Below are positions 17,057 through 24,947 of a DNA stretch of 64,000 nt, piece by piece. The notes beneath the pieces are model-generated. The model was not told where the DNA came from and searched no databases. It saw only the letters and a program-made list of their open reading frames with translations. The stretch lies in NCBI RefSeq assembly GCF_009183655.1, contig NZ_WEIO01000004.1:1-64000 (forward strand). Direction: 5' to 3'. This DNA is from Bacillus aerolatus. Lineage in GTDB: Bacteria > Bacillota > Bacilli > Bacillales > Domibacillaceae. Within the stretch, counting starts at the first letter, position 1. The number at the start of each line of letters is the position of its first letter. The position numbers and the translations under genes are program-made.

Positions 17057-17556
17057 CACGGAGACACCACGATTCTATTATCACTTTGCTTTTCTTCGAA
17101 GATGATGCCGTCATGCTTATATTTTTTCAGCTGAAAATGAGTCGTTGTAGAAACAACTGAATCCAGCACAGATAATTTTTCTGATACGAACCGGGCCACT
17201 TCGTTCATCGATTGTCCCTCGACAGTAACCGATAAATCGTAAGCGCCTGACATTAAATAGACAGAGCTGACCTCTTTAAAACGATAAATTCTTTCCGCTG
17301 TTTCGTTAAAACCGACTCCGCGCTTCGGTGTCACTTTCACATCAATCATCGCTGTGACCCTCTCGCGGGCTTCAACTTTCGACCAGTCAACAAGAGCGGT
17401 ATAATGGACGAGCACTTTCGCTTCTTCGAGCCGTTGAATCATTGCTTTTGTTTCTTCTTCCCCTTCACCGATCATTTTGCTCAAATCGGCTGCCGTTAAA
17501 CGGGCATCTTTTTCAAGAATCTCGAGGATTTCCAACTCTTTTTTAGTAATTTTCAC
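17056..17556 (-). CDS. alaR: Lrp/AsnC-family regulator AlaR
   Basis: 166 residues from a GTG at 17556 behind GGAGGA. N-terminal winged helix-turn-helix (ELEILEILEKDARLTAADLS) and C-terminal RAM/AsnC ligand domain (VYLMSGAYDLSVTVEG). It is first in the operon with alaT, matching B. subtilis AlaR (YugG), the activator of alaRT. The regulator probably senses alanine (known of the family, inferred here). Confidence 0.9.
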   Translation of the reverse strand: MKITKKELEILEILEKDARLTAADLSKMIGEGEEETKAMIQRLEEAKVLVHYTALVDWSKVEARERVTAMIDVKVTPKRGVGFNETAERIYRFKEVSSVYLMSGAYDLSVTVEGQSMNEVARFVSEKLSVLDSVVSTTTHFQLKKYKHDGIIFEEKQSDNRIVVSP

Positions 17557-17664
17557 AAGAATTCCTCCACTTTTTCATTAAATGATACAATTATAACAAA
17601 AAATCTTGTGAACTAAAGAAATTGTTTAAATATTTTTTTATTTATTGAGAAAGGAGCTTTTTTC

Positions 17665-18480
17665 ATGAAAAAAGAAGAAACCGTTAACGGCATTCGCCTT
17701 TCTTATGAATGGTCGCCGCATCCAGACGCAGCTGGCACGATTGTGCTGCTGCATGGCTTTTTATCTTCTTCTTTCAGTTTTCGAAAGCTCGTTCCGCTGT
17801 TAACAGAGCAATTTTCCGTGCTGGCCGTGGACTGGCCGCCGTTTGGAGCGAGTGAAAAACCGAAGCGCTATGTGTATTCATATGAAAACATTTCCAAAAC
17901 AATTGCTCATTTAATTAACCAGCTTACTTCCGGACCTATCACTCTCGCCGGCCATTCCATGGGCGGCCAGCTTGTGCTGCACTTGTTGAAATACCATCCC
18001 GGAATTGCCGATAAAGCCGTGCTTCTTTGCGCCTCAGGCTATATTCCAAAAGCAAAAAAACATTTAATTGCGGCGAGCTATATGCCGTTCGTTGACCTGC
18101 TTGTGAAGAGGTGGCTAGAGAAAAGCGGCGTAGAAGGAAATTTAAAAAACGTCGTCTTTGACCAATCGTTAATTGATAAAGAAATGGTCAACGGCTACAG
18201 TCTTCCATTCGAAAAAAGAGATATTTTTCTCGGGCTTGCCCGTTTTTTGCGCCACCGGGAAGGGGACTTGACGAGTGAAGAAATCCACCAGCTAAAGACG
18301 CCGTGCCTGCTCATTTGGGGAGAGCATGACCGCATTGTACCGCTGAGCACAGGAAAGCAGCTCGCCGCCGACTTGCCCAACAGCTGCCTGGAGGTCATAA
18401 AAAAAGCCGGCCATCTCCTGCCGGAAGAAAAACCGGAGGAGACAGCCGCGCTAATAAAGGCGTTTATTCTTGGATTATAA
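17665..18480 (+). CDS. yugF: alpha/beta hydrolase YugF
   Basis: 271 residues with an alpha/beta hydrolase fold: VLLHGFLSSSFSFRKLVP, DWPPFGASEKP, nucleophile elbow GHSMGGQ (Ser near residue 99), acid in LIWGEHDRIVP, and the catalytic His in KKAGHLLPEEKPEE. Ribosome binding site AAAGGAG. Substrate unknown. It is divergent from alaR, and its 3' end overlaps yugE by 6 bp. Confidence 0.9.
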   Translation: MKKEETVNGIRLSYEWSPHPDAAGTIVLLHGFLSSSFSFRKLVPLLTEQFSVLAVDWPPFGASEKPKRYVYSYENISKTIAHLINQLTSGPITLAGHSMGGQLVLHLLKYHPGIADKAVLLCASGYIPKAKKHLIAASYMPFVDLLVKRWLEKSGVEGNLKNVVFDQSLIDKEMVNGYSLPFEKRDIFLGLARFLRHREGDLTSEEIHQLKTPCLLIWGEHDRIVPLSTGKQLAADLPNSCLEVIKKAGHLLPEEKPEETAALIKAFILGL

Positions 18481-18738
18481 TTCACAAGCTGCATCATTTT
18501 TTACTTGCAGCAGCTGCAAAGCTACTTTTTGGCAGCTTTCCAGCGGAAGTTTTTTTTCAAAAGAAAACTCGTAAATTTCTTGAATTCTATGAGCCAGCTT
18601 GTTCGCATCGTCTAGCTGGTGCACAGCCTGAATGGTATCCGCCGTTTCTGTATCATAAAAGTCGCCGCCCACTTTAAACGGATCCCATTTCCTAAGAATG
18701 CGGCCAAACTTGATGTTCGTTCTGATATCTTTGTCCAT
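18475..18738 (-). CDS. yugE: YugE, DUF1871 family
   Basis: 87 residues, soluble, with IKFGRILRKWDPFKVGGDFY and LAHRIQEIYEFSFEKKLPLE. DUF1871 proteins are small helical Bacillus proteins of unknown role, with B. subtilis YugE as the type member next to yugF. The gene is convergent with yugF and overlaps its 3' end. Confidence 0.85.
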   Translation of the reverse strand: MDKDIRTNIKFGRILRKWDPFKVGGDFYDTETADTIQAVHQLDDANKLAHRIQEIYEFSFEKKLPLESCQKVALQLLQVKNDAACEL

Positions 18739-18849
18739 TTCTTTCCCCTGCCTTTTTGATCAATTAAAAAACGGAAAAGTTAATCATTGCCCTTTCCGCT
18801 ACAAATACTTTAACATGATTATATATTACTTTTCAGGATGGTGGAAACA

Positions 18850-20022
18850 ATGAGTACATTTGATCGAGTGATTAACCGCACAGGCACAGGCGCTGTGAAG
18901 TGGGACAATATAAAAGCGGTATTCGGCGTGGAAGATGCGCTGCCGATGTGGGTTGCCGATATGGACTTTGAAGCACCCGACGCTGTGAAAGAAGCTGTTA
19001 AAAAGCAGGCAGAGCATGGTGTATATGGCTACACAGCTATCCCGGATTCTACGAGAGAGGCGATTCAAGGCTGGATGGCTGAACGCCACAATTGGAACAT
19101 TGAACCGAACTGGCTGCTGTTCAGCCATGGAGTCGTCCCTTCACTCGGCACTGCGATAGAAGCATTTACCGACCTGGGCGACTCTGTTCTTTTGCAGTCA
19201 CCGGTGTATACGCCGTTTTTCGATATGATTGAGCGCAACGGACGCCTCGTCGTCAACAGCGAACTCGTCTTGCGCGACGGTCAATATGAGATCGATTTTG
19301 AAGACTTTGAAGAAAAGTTATCTCGTGAAGAAGTGAAGCTGTTTTTACTTTGCAGCCCTCATAATCCAGGCGGCCGTGTTTGGACAAAAGCAGAACTGAC
19401 AAAAGTCGCTGAACTATGCCAGAAGCACAGTGTTTTAATCGTATCAGATGAAATTCACAGCGATTTAACGGCCGAACCTCATAAACATACGCCGATTGCA
19501 GCCATTCGGGAAGGGTTTCAAGACATGGTCATCACATGTATCGCTCCGAGCAAGACGTTCAACCTTGCGGGCCTGCAGTCGTCTGCTATGATCGTGCCAA
19601 ACGGCGAACTGCGCGCCAAACTGCAAAAAGCACTTGCCAAACAAGGCTTTTTCACATTAAACATGATGGGAATTGCCGCAATGGAAGCTGCATACCGTGA
19701 AGGCGGACCGTGGCTTGATGAAGCAATCGAATACATTCGTGGCAACGTCCGTCTTGTGAAGGAATTTATAGAAAGCGAACTGCCGGAATTAACAGTGATT
19801 GAGCCGGAAGGAAGCTATTTAGTCTGGATTGACTGCCGCAAGCTCGGCCTCAGCGATGAAGATTTAATGAAGAAACTTCTTCTAAAAGGCAAACTCGCCC
19901 TCGGCCAAGGATCGAAATACCGTGCCGGCGGCGAAGGCTTTATGCGCATGAACGTCGCCTGCCCGCGTTCGGTCGTTGAAGACGGATTAACGCGGTTGAA
20001 AACAGCGCTTTCGAACGAATAA
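18850..20022 (+). CDS. patB: cystathionine beta-lyase, PatB/MalY type
   Basis: 390 residues from the ATG at 18850 behind GGTGG; an upstream in-frame ATG at 18838 would add four residues. PLP fold I signatures: KWDN, LPMWVADMDFEAPDAVKE, LLCSPHNPGGRVW, IVSDEIHSDL and the PLP lysine in APSKTFNLAGLQSSAM. C-S beta-lyases cleave cystathionine or cysteine conjugates. Position beside yugE/yugF agrees with B. subtilis patB. Confidence 0.92.
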   Translation: MSTFDRVINRTGTGAVKWDNIKAVFGVEDALPMWVADMDFEAPDAVKEAVKKQAEHGVYGYTAIPDSTREAIQGWMAERHNWNIEPNWLLFSHGVVPSLGTAIEAFTDLGDSVLLQSPVYTPFFDMIERNGRLVVNSELVLRDGQYEIDFEDFEEKLSREEVKLFLLCSPHNPGGRVWTKAELTKVAELCQKHSVLIVSDEIHSDLTAEPHKHTPIAAIREGFQDMVITCIAPSKTFNLAGLQSSAMIVPNGELRAKLQKALAKQGFFTLNMMGIAAMEAAYREGGPWLDEAIEYIRGNVRLVKEFIESELPELTVIEPEGSYLVWIDCRKLGLSDEDLMKKLLLKGKLALGQGSKYRAGGEGFMRMNVACPRSVVEDGLTRLKTALSNE

Positions 20023-20070
20023 GTATAACGCTACTGGCGGGATCATCACTTTTGCAAGGTGGATGAACCA

Positions 20071-20133
20071 ATTTACTGGCCAATTTCAGACATTTACGAG
20101 CCAAAACTGAACATTTACTCGCCAGCCGACGAA
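20071..20133. repeat. degenerate 21-bp tandem repeat, 3 units
   Basis: Units starting at 20071, 20092 and 20113 each begin ATTTAC and carry a GCCA core (ATTTACTGGCCA, ATTTACGAGCCA, ATTTACTCGCCA), with exactly 21-bp spacing. The array lies between the patB stop and the bidirectional terminator. A similar period is seen in the array at 26880. Confidence 0.6.
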
Positions 20134-20135
20134 AT

Positions 20136-20170
20136 AAAAAGGAGATGCCCGAAATGCGGCATCTCCTTTT
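20136..20170. terminator. bidirectional terminator between patB and queE
   Basis: AAAAAGGAGATGCC, loop CGAAATGC and GGCATCTCCTTTT form a 12-bp stem with T-runs on both strands between convergent genes. Confidence 0.85.
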
Positions 20171-20171
20171 A

Positions 20172-20894
20172 TCATACTCCTTGCTTATTCCCCCACACAA
20201 ACGTATGCAGCTGTGGGAGGACGCGGACGTTTTTCCACTCGTCGTCGGGCATCACTTTGTTAATGAGCCATTCATATTTTCCGACAAGATACGACAGCAA
20301 CCCGGCTGGATCTTGTTCTTGCACTTTGTCGTTTCCGGTCTGCAAAAAGAACGGGACATCTGGATACAGCTTATGCACATGTTTCGCAAAAGCTAAATCT
20401 TCTTCATTAAAAATAACCACTTTTAAACTGATAGCTTTTTCTTTTTCCGCGAGCCGGCTGACGATGAGAGTCAACTGATCAAAGTCGGTCTCCATCTTTG
20501 AACTCGGCGGTTTCGGGGAAATCGTCAATTCATCAATCTCATAAAACCAGTCCTGCCAGCGGCTGCCTTGCGTTTCAAGTGCCGTTTTAATACCTTCTTC
20601 GTGCAGCTTGGCAAGTAAAGCGGCGATTTGCGGCAACAGCGCCGGGTTCCCTCCGGAGATCGTCACGTGGTCAAATGTGTCTCCACCCGTTTTTACGAGT
20701 TCTGCCCAGATCTCATCCGCGGATAAAAGCCGGATTTGTTCTTTCGCCGATCCATCCCAAGTAAAAGCGGAATCGCACCAAGCACAGCGGTAGTCACAGC
20801 CAGCTGTCCGGACAAACATCGTTTTGCGGCCAATGACGGCTCCTTCGCCTTGCACCGTCGGACCAAACACTTCTAGTACAGGAATTTTCCTCAT
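20172..20894 (-). CDS. queE: 7-carboxy-7-deazaguanine synthase
   Basis: 240 residues from the ATG at 20894 behind AGGAAGAGGA. Radical-SAM enzyme: GPTVQGEGAVIGRKTMFVRT followed by the cluster CDYRCAWC (Cx3Cx2C), then VTISGGNPALLPQ. It makes CDG from carboxytetrahydropterin in the preQ1/queuosine pathway. Its start overlaps the queD stop (ATGA). Last gene of queC-queD-queE. Confidence 0.94.
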   Translation of the reverse strand: MRKIPVLEVFGPTVQGEGAVIGRKTMFVRTAGCDYRCAWCDSAFTWDGSAKEQIRLLSADEIWAELVKTGGDTFDHVTISGGNPALLPQIAALLAKLHEEGIKTALETQGSRWQDWFYEIDELTISPKPPSSKMETDFDQLTLIVSRLAEKEKAISLKVVIFNEEDLAFAKHVHKLYPDVPFFLQTGNDKVQEQDPAGLLSYLVGKYEWLINKVMPDDEWKNVRVLPQLHTFVWGNKQGV

Positions 20895-21328
20895 TGAAAA
20901 TCCTCTTCCTGCGGACGGAAAATTACATAGCTTGTCGGCGTCTCCCGCAAAAAGACTTGCACACATCGTGGTGCGTTCGGCAATTTATTCAATGACTCCT
21001 GAATCACTTCCCAAAACTTTCTTGCCACAACTTCTGTCGTCGGAAAATGGTTTGGATCCATTTCATTGAATAAAGAATCTTCATTTAACACTGTATGGTC
21101 AAATCGTTTATGGATTAAGTTTTTTATATCTTGGAAGTTCACTAAAAAGCCGGACTCATTTAAGTCGTTTCCAACAACCGTCACATTGGCAAAATACGTA
21201 TGGCCATGAAGGCGGCGGCAAGCGCCGGCATCTTCATGCGGCACATAATGAGCCGCGGCAAACTGAAAATCTTTATTCAATTCATATCTGTAAGAATGCA
21301 TAGGCGCCGGATACATTTGCTGAATCAT
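20891..21328 (-). CDS. queD: 6-carboxy-5,6,7,8-tetrahydropterin synthase
   Basis: 145 residues of the PTPS/QueD family: FQFAAAHYV and CRRLHGHTYFANV give the zinc-binding histidines and the catalytic Cys region, with FLVNFQDIKNLI and TTEVVARKFWEVI downstream. It converts 7,8-dihydroneopterin triphosphate to carboxytetrahydropterin. It overlaps queE by 4 bp and follows queC by 2 bp. Confidence 0.94.
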   Translation of the reverse strand: MIQQMYPAPMHSYRYELNKDFQFAAAHYVPHEDAGACRRLHGHTYFANVTVVGNDLNESGFLVNFQDIKNLIHKRFDHTVLNEDSLFNEMDPNHFPTTEVVARKFWEVIQESLNKLPNAPRCVQVFLRETPTSYVIFRPQEEDFQ

Positions 21329-21330
21329 TT

Positions 21331-21987
21331 TTATCTAGCCTCCTTTTTCGCTACATACTGTTCAAGGCCGTTATTGCGGAGCTTGCACGCCGGGCATTCG
21401 CCGCAGCCGCTCCCTTTTATGCCGTTATAGCAAGTAAGCGTGCGTTCTTTCACGTAATCAAAAGCGCCGAGTTCATCGGCTAACTCCCACGTTTCCGCTT
21501 TATCGAGCCACATGAGCGGCGTATGAACGACAAAAGAATAATCCATCGACAAGTTTAACGTCACATTCAATGACTTAATAAACACATCTCGACAGTCCGG
21601 GTAGCCGCTGAAATCTGTTTCGCATACACCCGTAATAATATGGCGGGCATCATATTGCTTCGCTAGCACAGCAGCGAAGGATAAAAACAGCAAATTCCGG
21701 CCTTCTACAAAGGTAGAAGGCGGCTCCCCGTCTTTTTCAGTGATCGCCATATCCGTCCGAGTTAAGGCGCTCGGAGCCAATTGATTTAACAAAGACATAT
21801 CCAAAATGTGGTGCGGCACATGTAAATCCTTTGCAATTTCAGCTGCACAATCTAGTTCAAGGCGGTGGCGCTGGCCGTAATCAAATGTCACAGCAATCAC
21901 TTCATCAAAGCGCTCTTTTGCCCAGAACAGGCACGTCGTACTGTCTTGGCCGCCGCTGAATACAACAATCGCTTTTTCTTTCTTCAT
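21331..21987 (-). CDS. queC: 7-cyano-7-deazaguanine (preQ0) synthase
   Basis: 218 residues. The PP-loop [16 protein letters not shown] binds ATP, and the C-terminal zinc site is [19 protein letters not shown]. It converts CDG to preQ0. First gene of the operon, 115 bp downstream of a preQ1-I riboswitch. The queF reductase is not in this window. Confidence 0.95.
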   Translation of the reverse strand: MKKEKAIVVFSGGQDSTTCLFWAKERFDEVIAVTFDYGQRHRLELDCAAEIAKDLHVPHHILDMSLLNQLAPSALTRTDMAITEKDGEPPSTFVEGRNLLFLSFAAVLAKQYDARHIITGVCETDFSGYPDCRDVFIKSLNVTLNLSMDYSFVVHTPLMWLDKAETWELADELGAFDYVKERTLTCYNGIKGSGCGECPACKLRNNGLEQYVAKKEAR

Positions 21988-22067
21988 ATTTCATCTTCCT
22001 TCTCTTTAGTTGAAAGAGGAAAGAGATTCTAGAACTGTCACTCTAAAAGACCTTTTTAAGGCAATAG

Positions 22068-22096
22068 AAAAAAACCGTCTTCATTCAGACAGGCTT
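22068..22096 (-). terminator. intrinsic terminator of the preQ1 riboswitch
   Basis: On the minus strand GCCTGTCT, loop GAATGA, AGACGG and TTTTTTT, immediately after the aptamer tail. It should form when preQ1 is bound and stop transcription before queC. Confidence 0.8.
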
Positions 22097-22099
22097 TCC

Positions 22100-22135
22100 C
22101 GTAGTTTTTTATAGAGGGAGTTCGCGAACCTCTCC
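22100..22135 (-). ncRNA. preQ1-I riboswitch aptamer controlling queCDE
   Basis: The minus strand reads GGAGAGGTTCGCGAAC, then TCCCTCTATAAAAAACTA. This fits the preQ1 class I consensus: P1 stem GAGG/CCTC, and the A-rich tail ATAAAAAACTA that forms the H-type pseudoknot. It is followed by a terminator and then queC. Known riboswitch class, recognised from consensus and position. Confidence 0.92.
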
Positions 22136-22170
22136 TGCATAAAGCAGAATTCTTCCTTTTAGTCCCGTAC

Positions 22171-22199
22171 ACTATACCATACATGAATGATATTTTAAA
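22171..22199 (-). promoter_or_regulatory. promoter of the queCDE leader (extended -10)
   Basis: On the minus strand TGGTATAGT gives an extended -10 at 22176-22171. The -35 position, 17 bp upstream, is weak (TTTAAA). Predicted start near 22164, about 30 bases before the aptamer. Confidence 0.55.
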
Positions 22200-22224
22200 A
22201 TAGAAAAAGCAACCATCCGCTGCT

Positions 22225-22416
22225 TTATTTATGCTTGATACCTTTATATTTTTCCTCTACCTTTTCTGCTTCTCTCTTGGACACTTTTTTAATATACAAA
22301 AATACAATCACACACGCCGCCATAAAAATAGTCATCGAAATAACTGCCGGAATGTATTCAGTCTTATCTTCGGGGAAGTACAAAAAGAACATACTTAACA
22401 CTAATGAATTTAGCAC
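22225..22416 (-). CDS. small membrane protein of unknown function (63 aa)
   Basis: Opens with a GTG at 22416 behind a strong GGAGAAGG site. Two hydrophobic segments (LNSLVLSMFFLYF and AVISMTIFMAACVIVFLYI) are followed by a Lys/Glu-rich tail KKVSKREAEKVEEKYKG. I do not recognise the family. The gene sits alone upstream of the preQ1 leader on the same strand. Confidence 0.6.
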   Translation of the reverse strand: MLNSLVLSMFFLYFPEDKTEYIPAVISMTIFMAACVIVFLYIKKVSKREAEKVEEKYKGIKHK

Positions 22417-22558
22417 AAGCCCTTCTCCTTTCAGCTGCTCAAGCAGCTTAATCTCTATTCAGGTGCCTTCCCTTATTATAACAAGTTCCCTTTTCCAAAC
22501 CAACCGCCCACAACTAAAAAACAGCCGCCAAAAGCAGCTGCGTCAAACAATGTTCATA

Positions 22559-22832
22559 AAATTAAAAGCGGAGGCGCCTGTCCTGCCCCGACAAGCAAAT
22601 GTTCTTTCCCCAAAGAAGTCGCTCTTTGACTTCATTGGGGAAAGAACATTTGACCTCGAGGGGCTAGGCGCTGCAGCTGGATAGTAGTAAAAGCGGCAGC
22701 GGCCGTTCAGACTCGGCAGGCATAAGACGGACCGCCGAAGTGGCGCTCTTTGCCACACAGGCGTGACGGCTTATGACCGAGAGTCTGGCCGCTGCAGCTG
22801 GATAAATTAAAAGCGGAGGCGCCTGTCCTGCC
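22559..22832. repeat. dispersed intergenic repeat, copy B
   Basis: Bounded by a 29-bp exact direct repeat (22559-22587 and 22804-22832, with AAAAGCGGAGGCGCCTGTCC). Inside is a long hairpin, 22599-22653 (AAATGTTCTTTCCCCAA...TTGGGGAAAGAACATTT), then the shared block CTCGAGGGGCTAGGCGCTG, then a second hairpin with CAGACTCGG...CCGAGAGTCTG arms enclosing CATAAG/CTTATG. Copies A and C carry parts of the same modules. No protein coding is apparent. Confidence 0.75.
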
Positions 22833-22837
22833 GGCAA

Positions 22838-23572
22838 TTACTCTACTACTGTTACTTTTTCAATCACAATGTCTTCCTTCGGCTTGTCTTGGGCAGCGGT
22901 TGGCGCACTCGCGATCGCATCAACGATATCCATGCCTTCCACAACTTGCCCGAACACGGTGTGACGGAAGTCAAGCCACGGTGTGCCCCCGTTCTCCATA
23001 TAAAAATCTGTCACTTCTTTCGGATAGCCGGCTTTCTCCATTTGTTCTCTAAAACCCGGGTCCATTTTGCTGTTTTGTACGATGAAAAATTGGCTGCCGT
23101 TCGTATTTGGGCCGGCATTGGCCATAGACAGAGCACCGCGGAAGTTGAATAGTTCACGGGAAAATTCATCTTCAAACGTTTCACCGTAAATGCTTTCTCC
23201 TCCCATTCCTGTTCCTTGCGGGTCGCCGCCTTGGATCATAAAGTCAGGAATGACACGGTGAAAAATAAGGCCGTCATAATAGCCATTTTTGCTGTGTGTC
23301 ACAAAGTTTTCCACTGTTTTCGGGGCTTGTTCAGGGAATAGCTTAATTTTAATCGTGCCCTTATTCGTTCTCATTTCGACGAGCTGTTCGTTTTCTGCGA
23401 CTTCTGTTGTTAATTGGGGATAGTTCATTTTTTTATCTCCTTCCTGTTGTTCTCTTTCTTCCACGGCCAGCTCCGGAAGCTCAGTTGATTCTTTTTTGGA
23501 TTCCGTTTCTTTGCTGCAGCCAACAAGTAAAAGAAAGAAAATAGATATTGCCATAATGTAAAATCGATACAT
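22838..23572 (-). CDS. lipoprotein peptidyl-prolyl cis-trans isomerase, cyclophilin type
   Basis: 244 residues. A signal peptide with lipobox LLVGC (Cys near 19), an acidic linker (~20-50), then a cyclophilin domain: [60 protein letters not shown] and [16 protein letters not shown]. The FHR...QGGD...SQFFI residues form the active site. It is predicted to sit on the outer face of the membrane and help fold exported proteins. The 3' end abuts repeat copy B. Confidence 0.92.
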   Translation of the reverse strand: MYRFYIMAISIFFLLLVGCSKETESKKESTELPELAVEEREQQEGDKKMNYPQLTTEVAENEQLVEMRTNKGTIKIKLFPEQAPKTVENFVTHSKNGYYDGLIFHRVIPDFMIQGGDPQGTGMGGESIYGETFEDEFSRELFNFRGALSMANAGPNTNGSQFFIVQNSKMDPGFREQMEKAGYPKEVTDFYMENGGTPWLDFRHTVFGQVVEGMDIVDAIASAPTAAQDKPKEDIVIEKVTVVE

Positions 23573-23699
23573 ATCTTCACCCCTGCCTTTTCCACTTTAA
23601 CTGATTGTCAAAAAAAAATCACCTGCCATCTTCCGGCGGCTATATATTTCTTTCGTGCTTTGATTTTGGTAGAGTAAAAGAGCAAAGGAGGTTTTTACA

Positions 23700-24092
23700 A
23701 TGAAAACGGGAGATGTAGTCACAGCATTTTATAAAACGGGGAAATACATTGGGGAAGTAACAGCTGTCTATCCGGATCGCTGTACTGTCAAAATAATGGC
23801 CGTCCTGCGCCATCCTGCCCAGGGAGATCTCCATAATCCGAAGCAGACGGATGTACCATTTTTTCATGAAAGAAAAGCGCTTGCATTCCGGGAGCAGGCC
23901 AACATTCCGGCGACAACTATTCAGCCCTATGAAGGAAGCATTCTAAATTATAACGACTCACTGAAAGAAGCGGTCCTCACATTAAAAAACAGACTGGAGC
24001 AGGATGGAACCGCCTTTTCCGAAAAAAGTCTCGAAGCGCTGAAAGCTGTTCAAAGAGAATATGAACTTATGTACAATCTTGCATGGCCTTAA
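23700..24092 (+). CDS. kapB: kinase-associated protein KapB
   Basis: 130 residues: GDVVTAFYKTGKYIGEVTAV, MAVLRHPAQGDLHNPKQTDV, FFHERKALAFREQANI and EYELMYNLAWP. This is the KapB family; in B. subtilis KapB is needed for KinB to feed the sporulation phosphorelay. Despite the name kinase-associated lipoprotein B, no lipobox is present here. Ribosome binding site AAAGGAGG. It is convergent with kapD with a 4-bp overlap. Confidence 0.92.
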   Translation: MKTGDVVTAFYKTGKYIGEVTAVYPDRCTVKIMAVLRHPAQGDLHNPKQTDVPFFHERKALAFREQANIPATTIQPYEGSILNYNDSLKEAVLTLKNRLEQDGTAFSEKSLEALKAVQREYELMYNLAWP

Positions 24093-24703
24093 GCCATGCG
24101 ATTCAACAGTTTTGAAAAATCAACGCGGTCGCCGATCGTCGGCGGCTTTGATTTTTTCATATACGTCTTGTCTTTTTCAACGAGATTGTAAATATTGTAG
24201 GTGGTCAATGCGTCATCGAGCGCCCGGTGATGCCTGCCTGTCCCTTCTTTGCCATATTCCTGAACAGCTTTCCATAAGCCTGTCTGATTGCGATCGCCAA
24301 AAAACTTTTTATATTCCATCGACAAATCGATGAAATGCCCTTTTAGCGGAAAGAGAAGATTGGCTTCTTTACAATTTCTTTTCAGCACCTTCATATCCAT
24401 ATTGCCCCATGTAACAACCGTGTGTTCTCCCATTCCATTCAGTTCTGCAAGCAAACGGATTAGTTCCGCAAACGGCAATCCTTCATCCACTTGCTTTTGG
24501 CTGATTTTAAGAAAGCGCTTGCATCTTTTTGTCAGTTTCGGAAAAGCGGTCGGCACTACATACGAAGAAAACGTATGAACGATTTTTTCCCCTTCGACAG
24601 CTACTAAGCCCGCTTCGATAATTTCAGGATAAAAGCCTTGCGCCGTCAACTCGGCATCCGGCATCGAAAATTCAAAATCGATAAAAAACAATTTTTTATT
24701 CAC
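24089..24703 (-). CDS. kapD: 3'-5' exonuclease KapD, sporulation inhibitor type
   Basis: 204 residues from a GTG at 24703 behind GGAGAGGA. DnaQ-like exonuclease fold: FFIDFEFSM (Exo I, with D and E), VVTWGNMDMKVLKRNC (Exo II) and TGRHHRALDDALTTYNI (Exo III, H and D). In B. subtilis KapD inhibits the KinA pathway. The kapB/kapD convergent pair is as in B. subtilis. Confidence 0.92.
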   Translation of the reverse strand: MNKKLFFIDFEFSMPDAELTAQGFYPEIIEAGLVAVEGEKIVHTFSSYVVPTAFPKLTKRCKRFLKISQKQVDEGLPFAELIRLLAELNGMGEHTVVTWGNMDMKVLKRNCKEANLLFPLKGHFIDLSMEYKKFFGDRNQTGLWKAVQEYGKEGTGRHHRALDDALTTYNIYNLVEKDKTYMKKSKPPTIGDRVDFSKLLNRMA

Positions 24704-24947
24704 GAAATCCTCTCCTCCAATCAAAACGAATCTCTTGTTTTCTATTATACCATTAATTTTCAAAAAAATTAGATTCTTCTTTTTCTTCTTCACCTTTCCT
24801 CTACTCACTAATACTTCTTAAATTTTCCTATTTTTATCTTCATAGACTCTTTCTAAATCGCCATCTTTCGATTATGATGATGGAAGGATTATTTTTACTT
24901 ATTTTCTCACAGGCACAACAAACTAGATGGAGAAGGCGGTTTACGGA

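Noticed and set aside
20891-21987. Possible alternative longer starts of queE and queD
   Set aside because: The longer queE reading runs into queD in another frame; the ATGA overlap with a strong AGGAAGAGGA site fixes the start at 20894.
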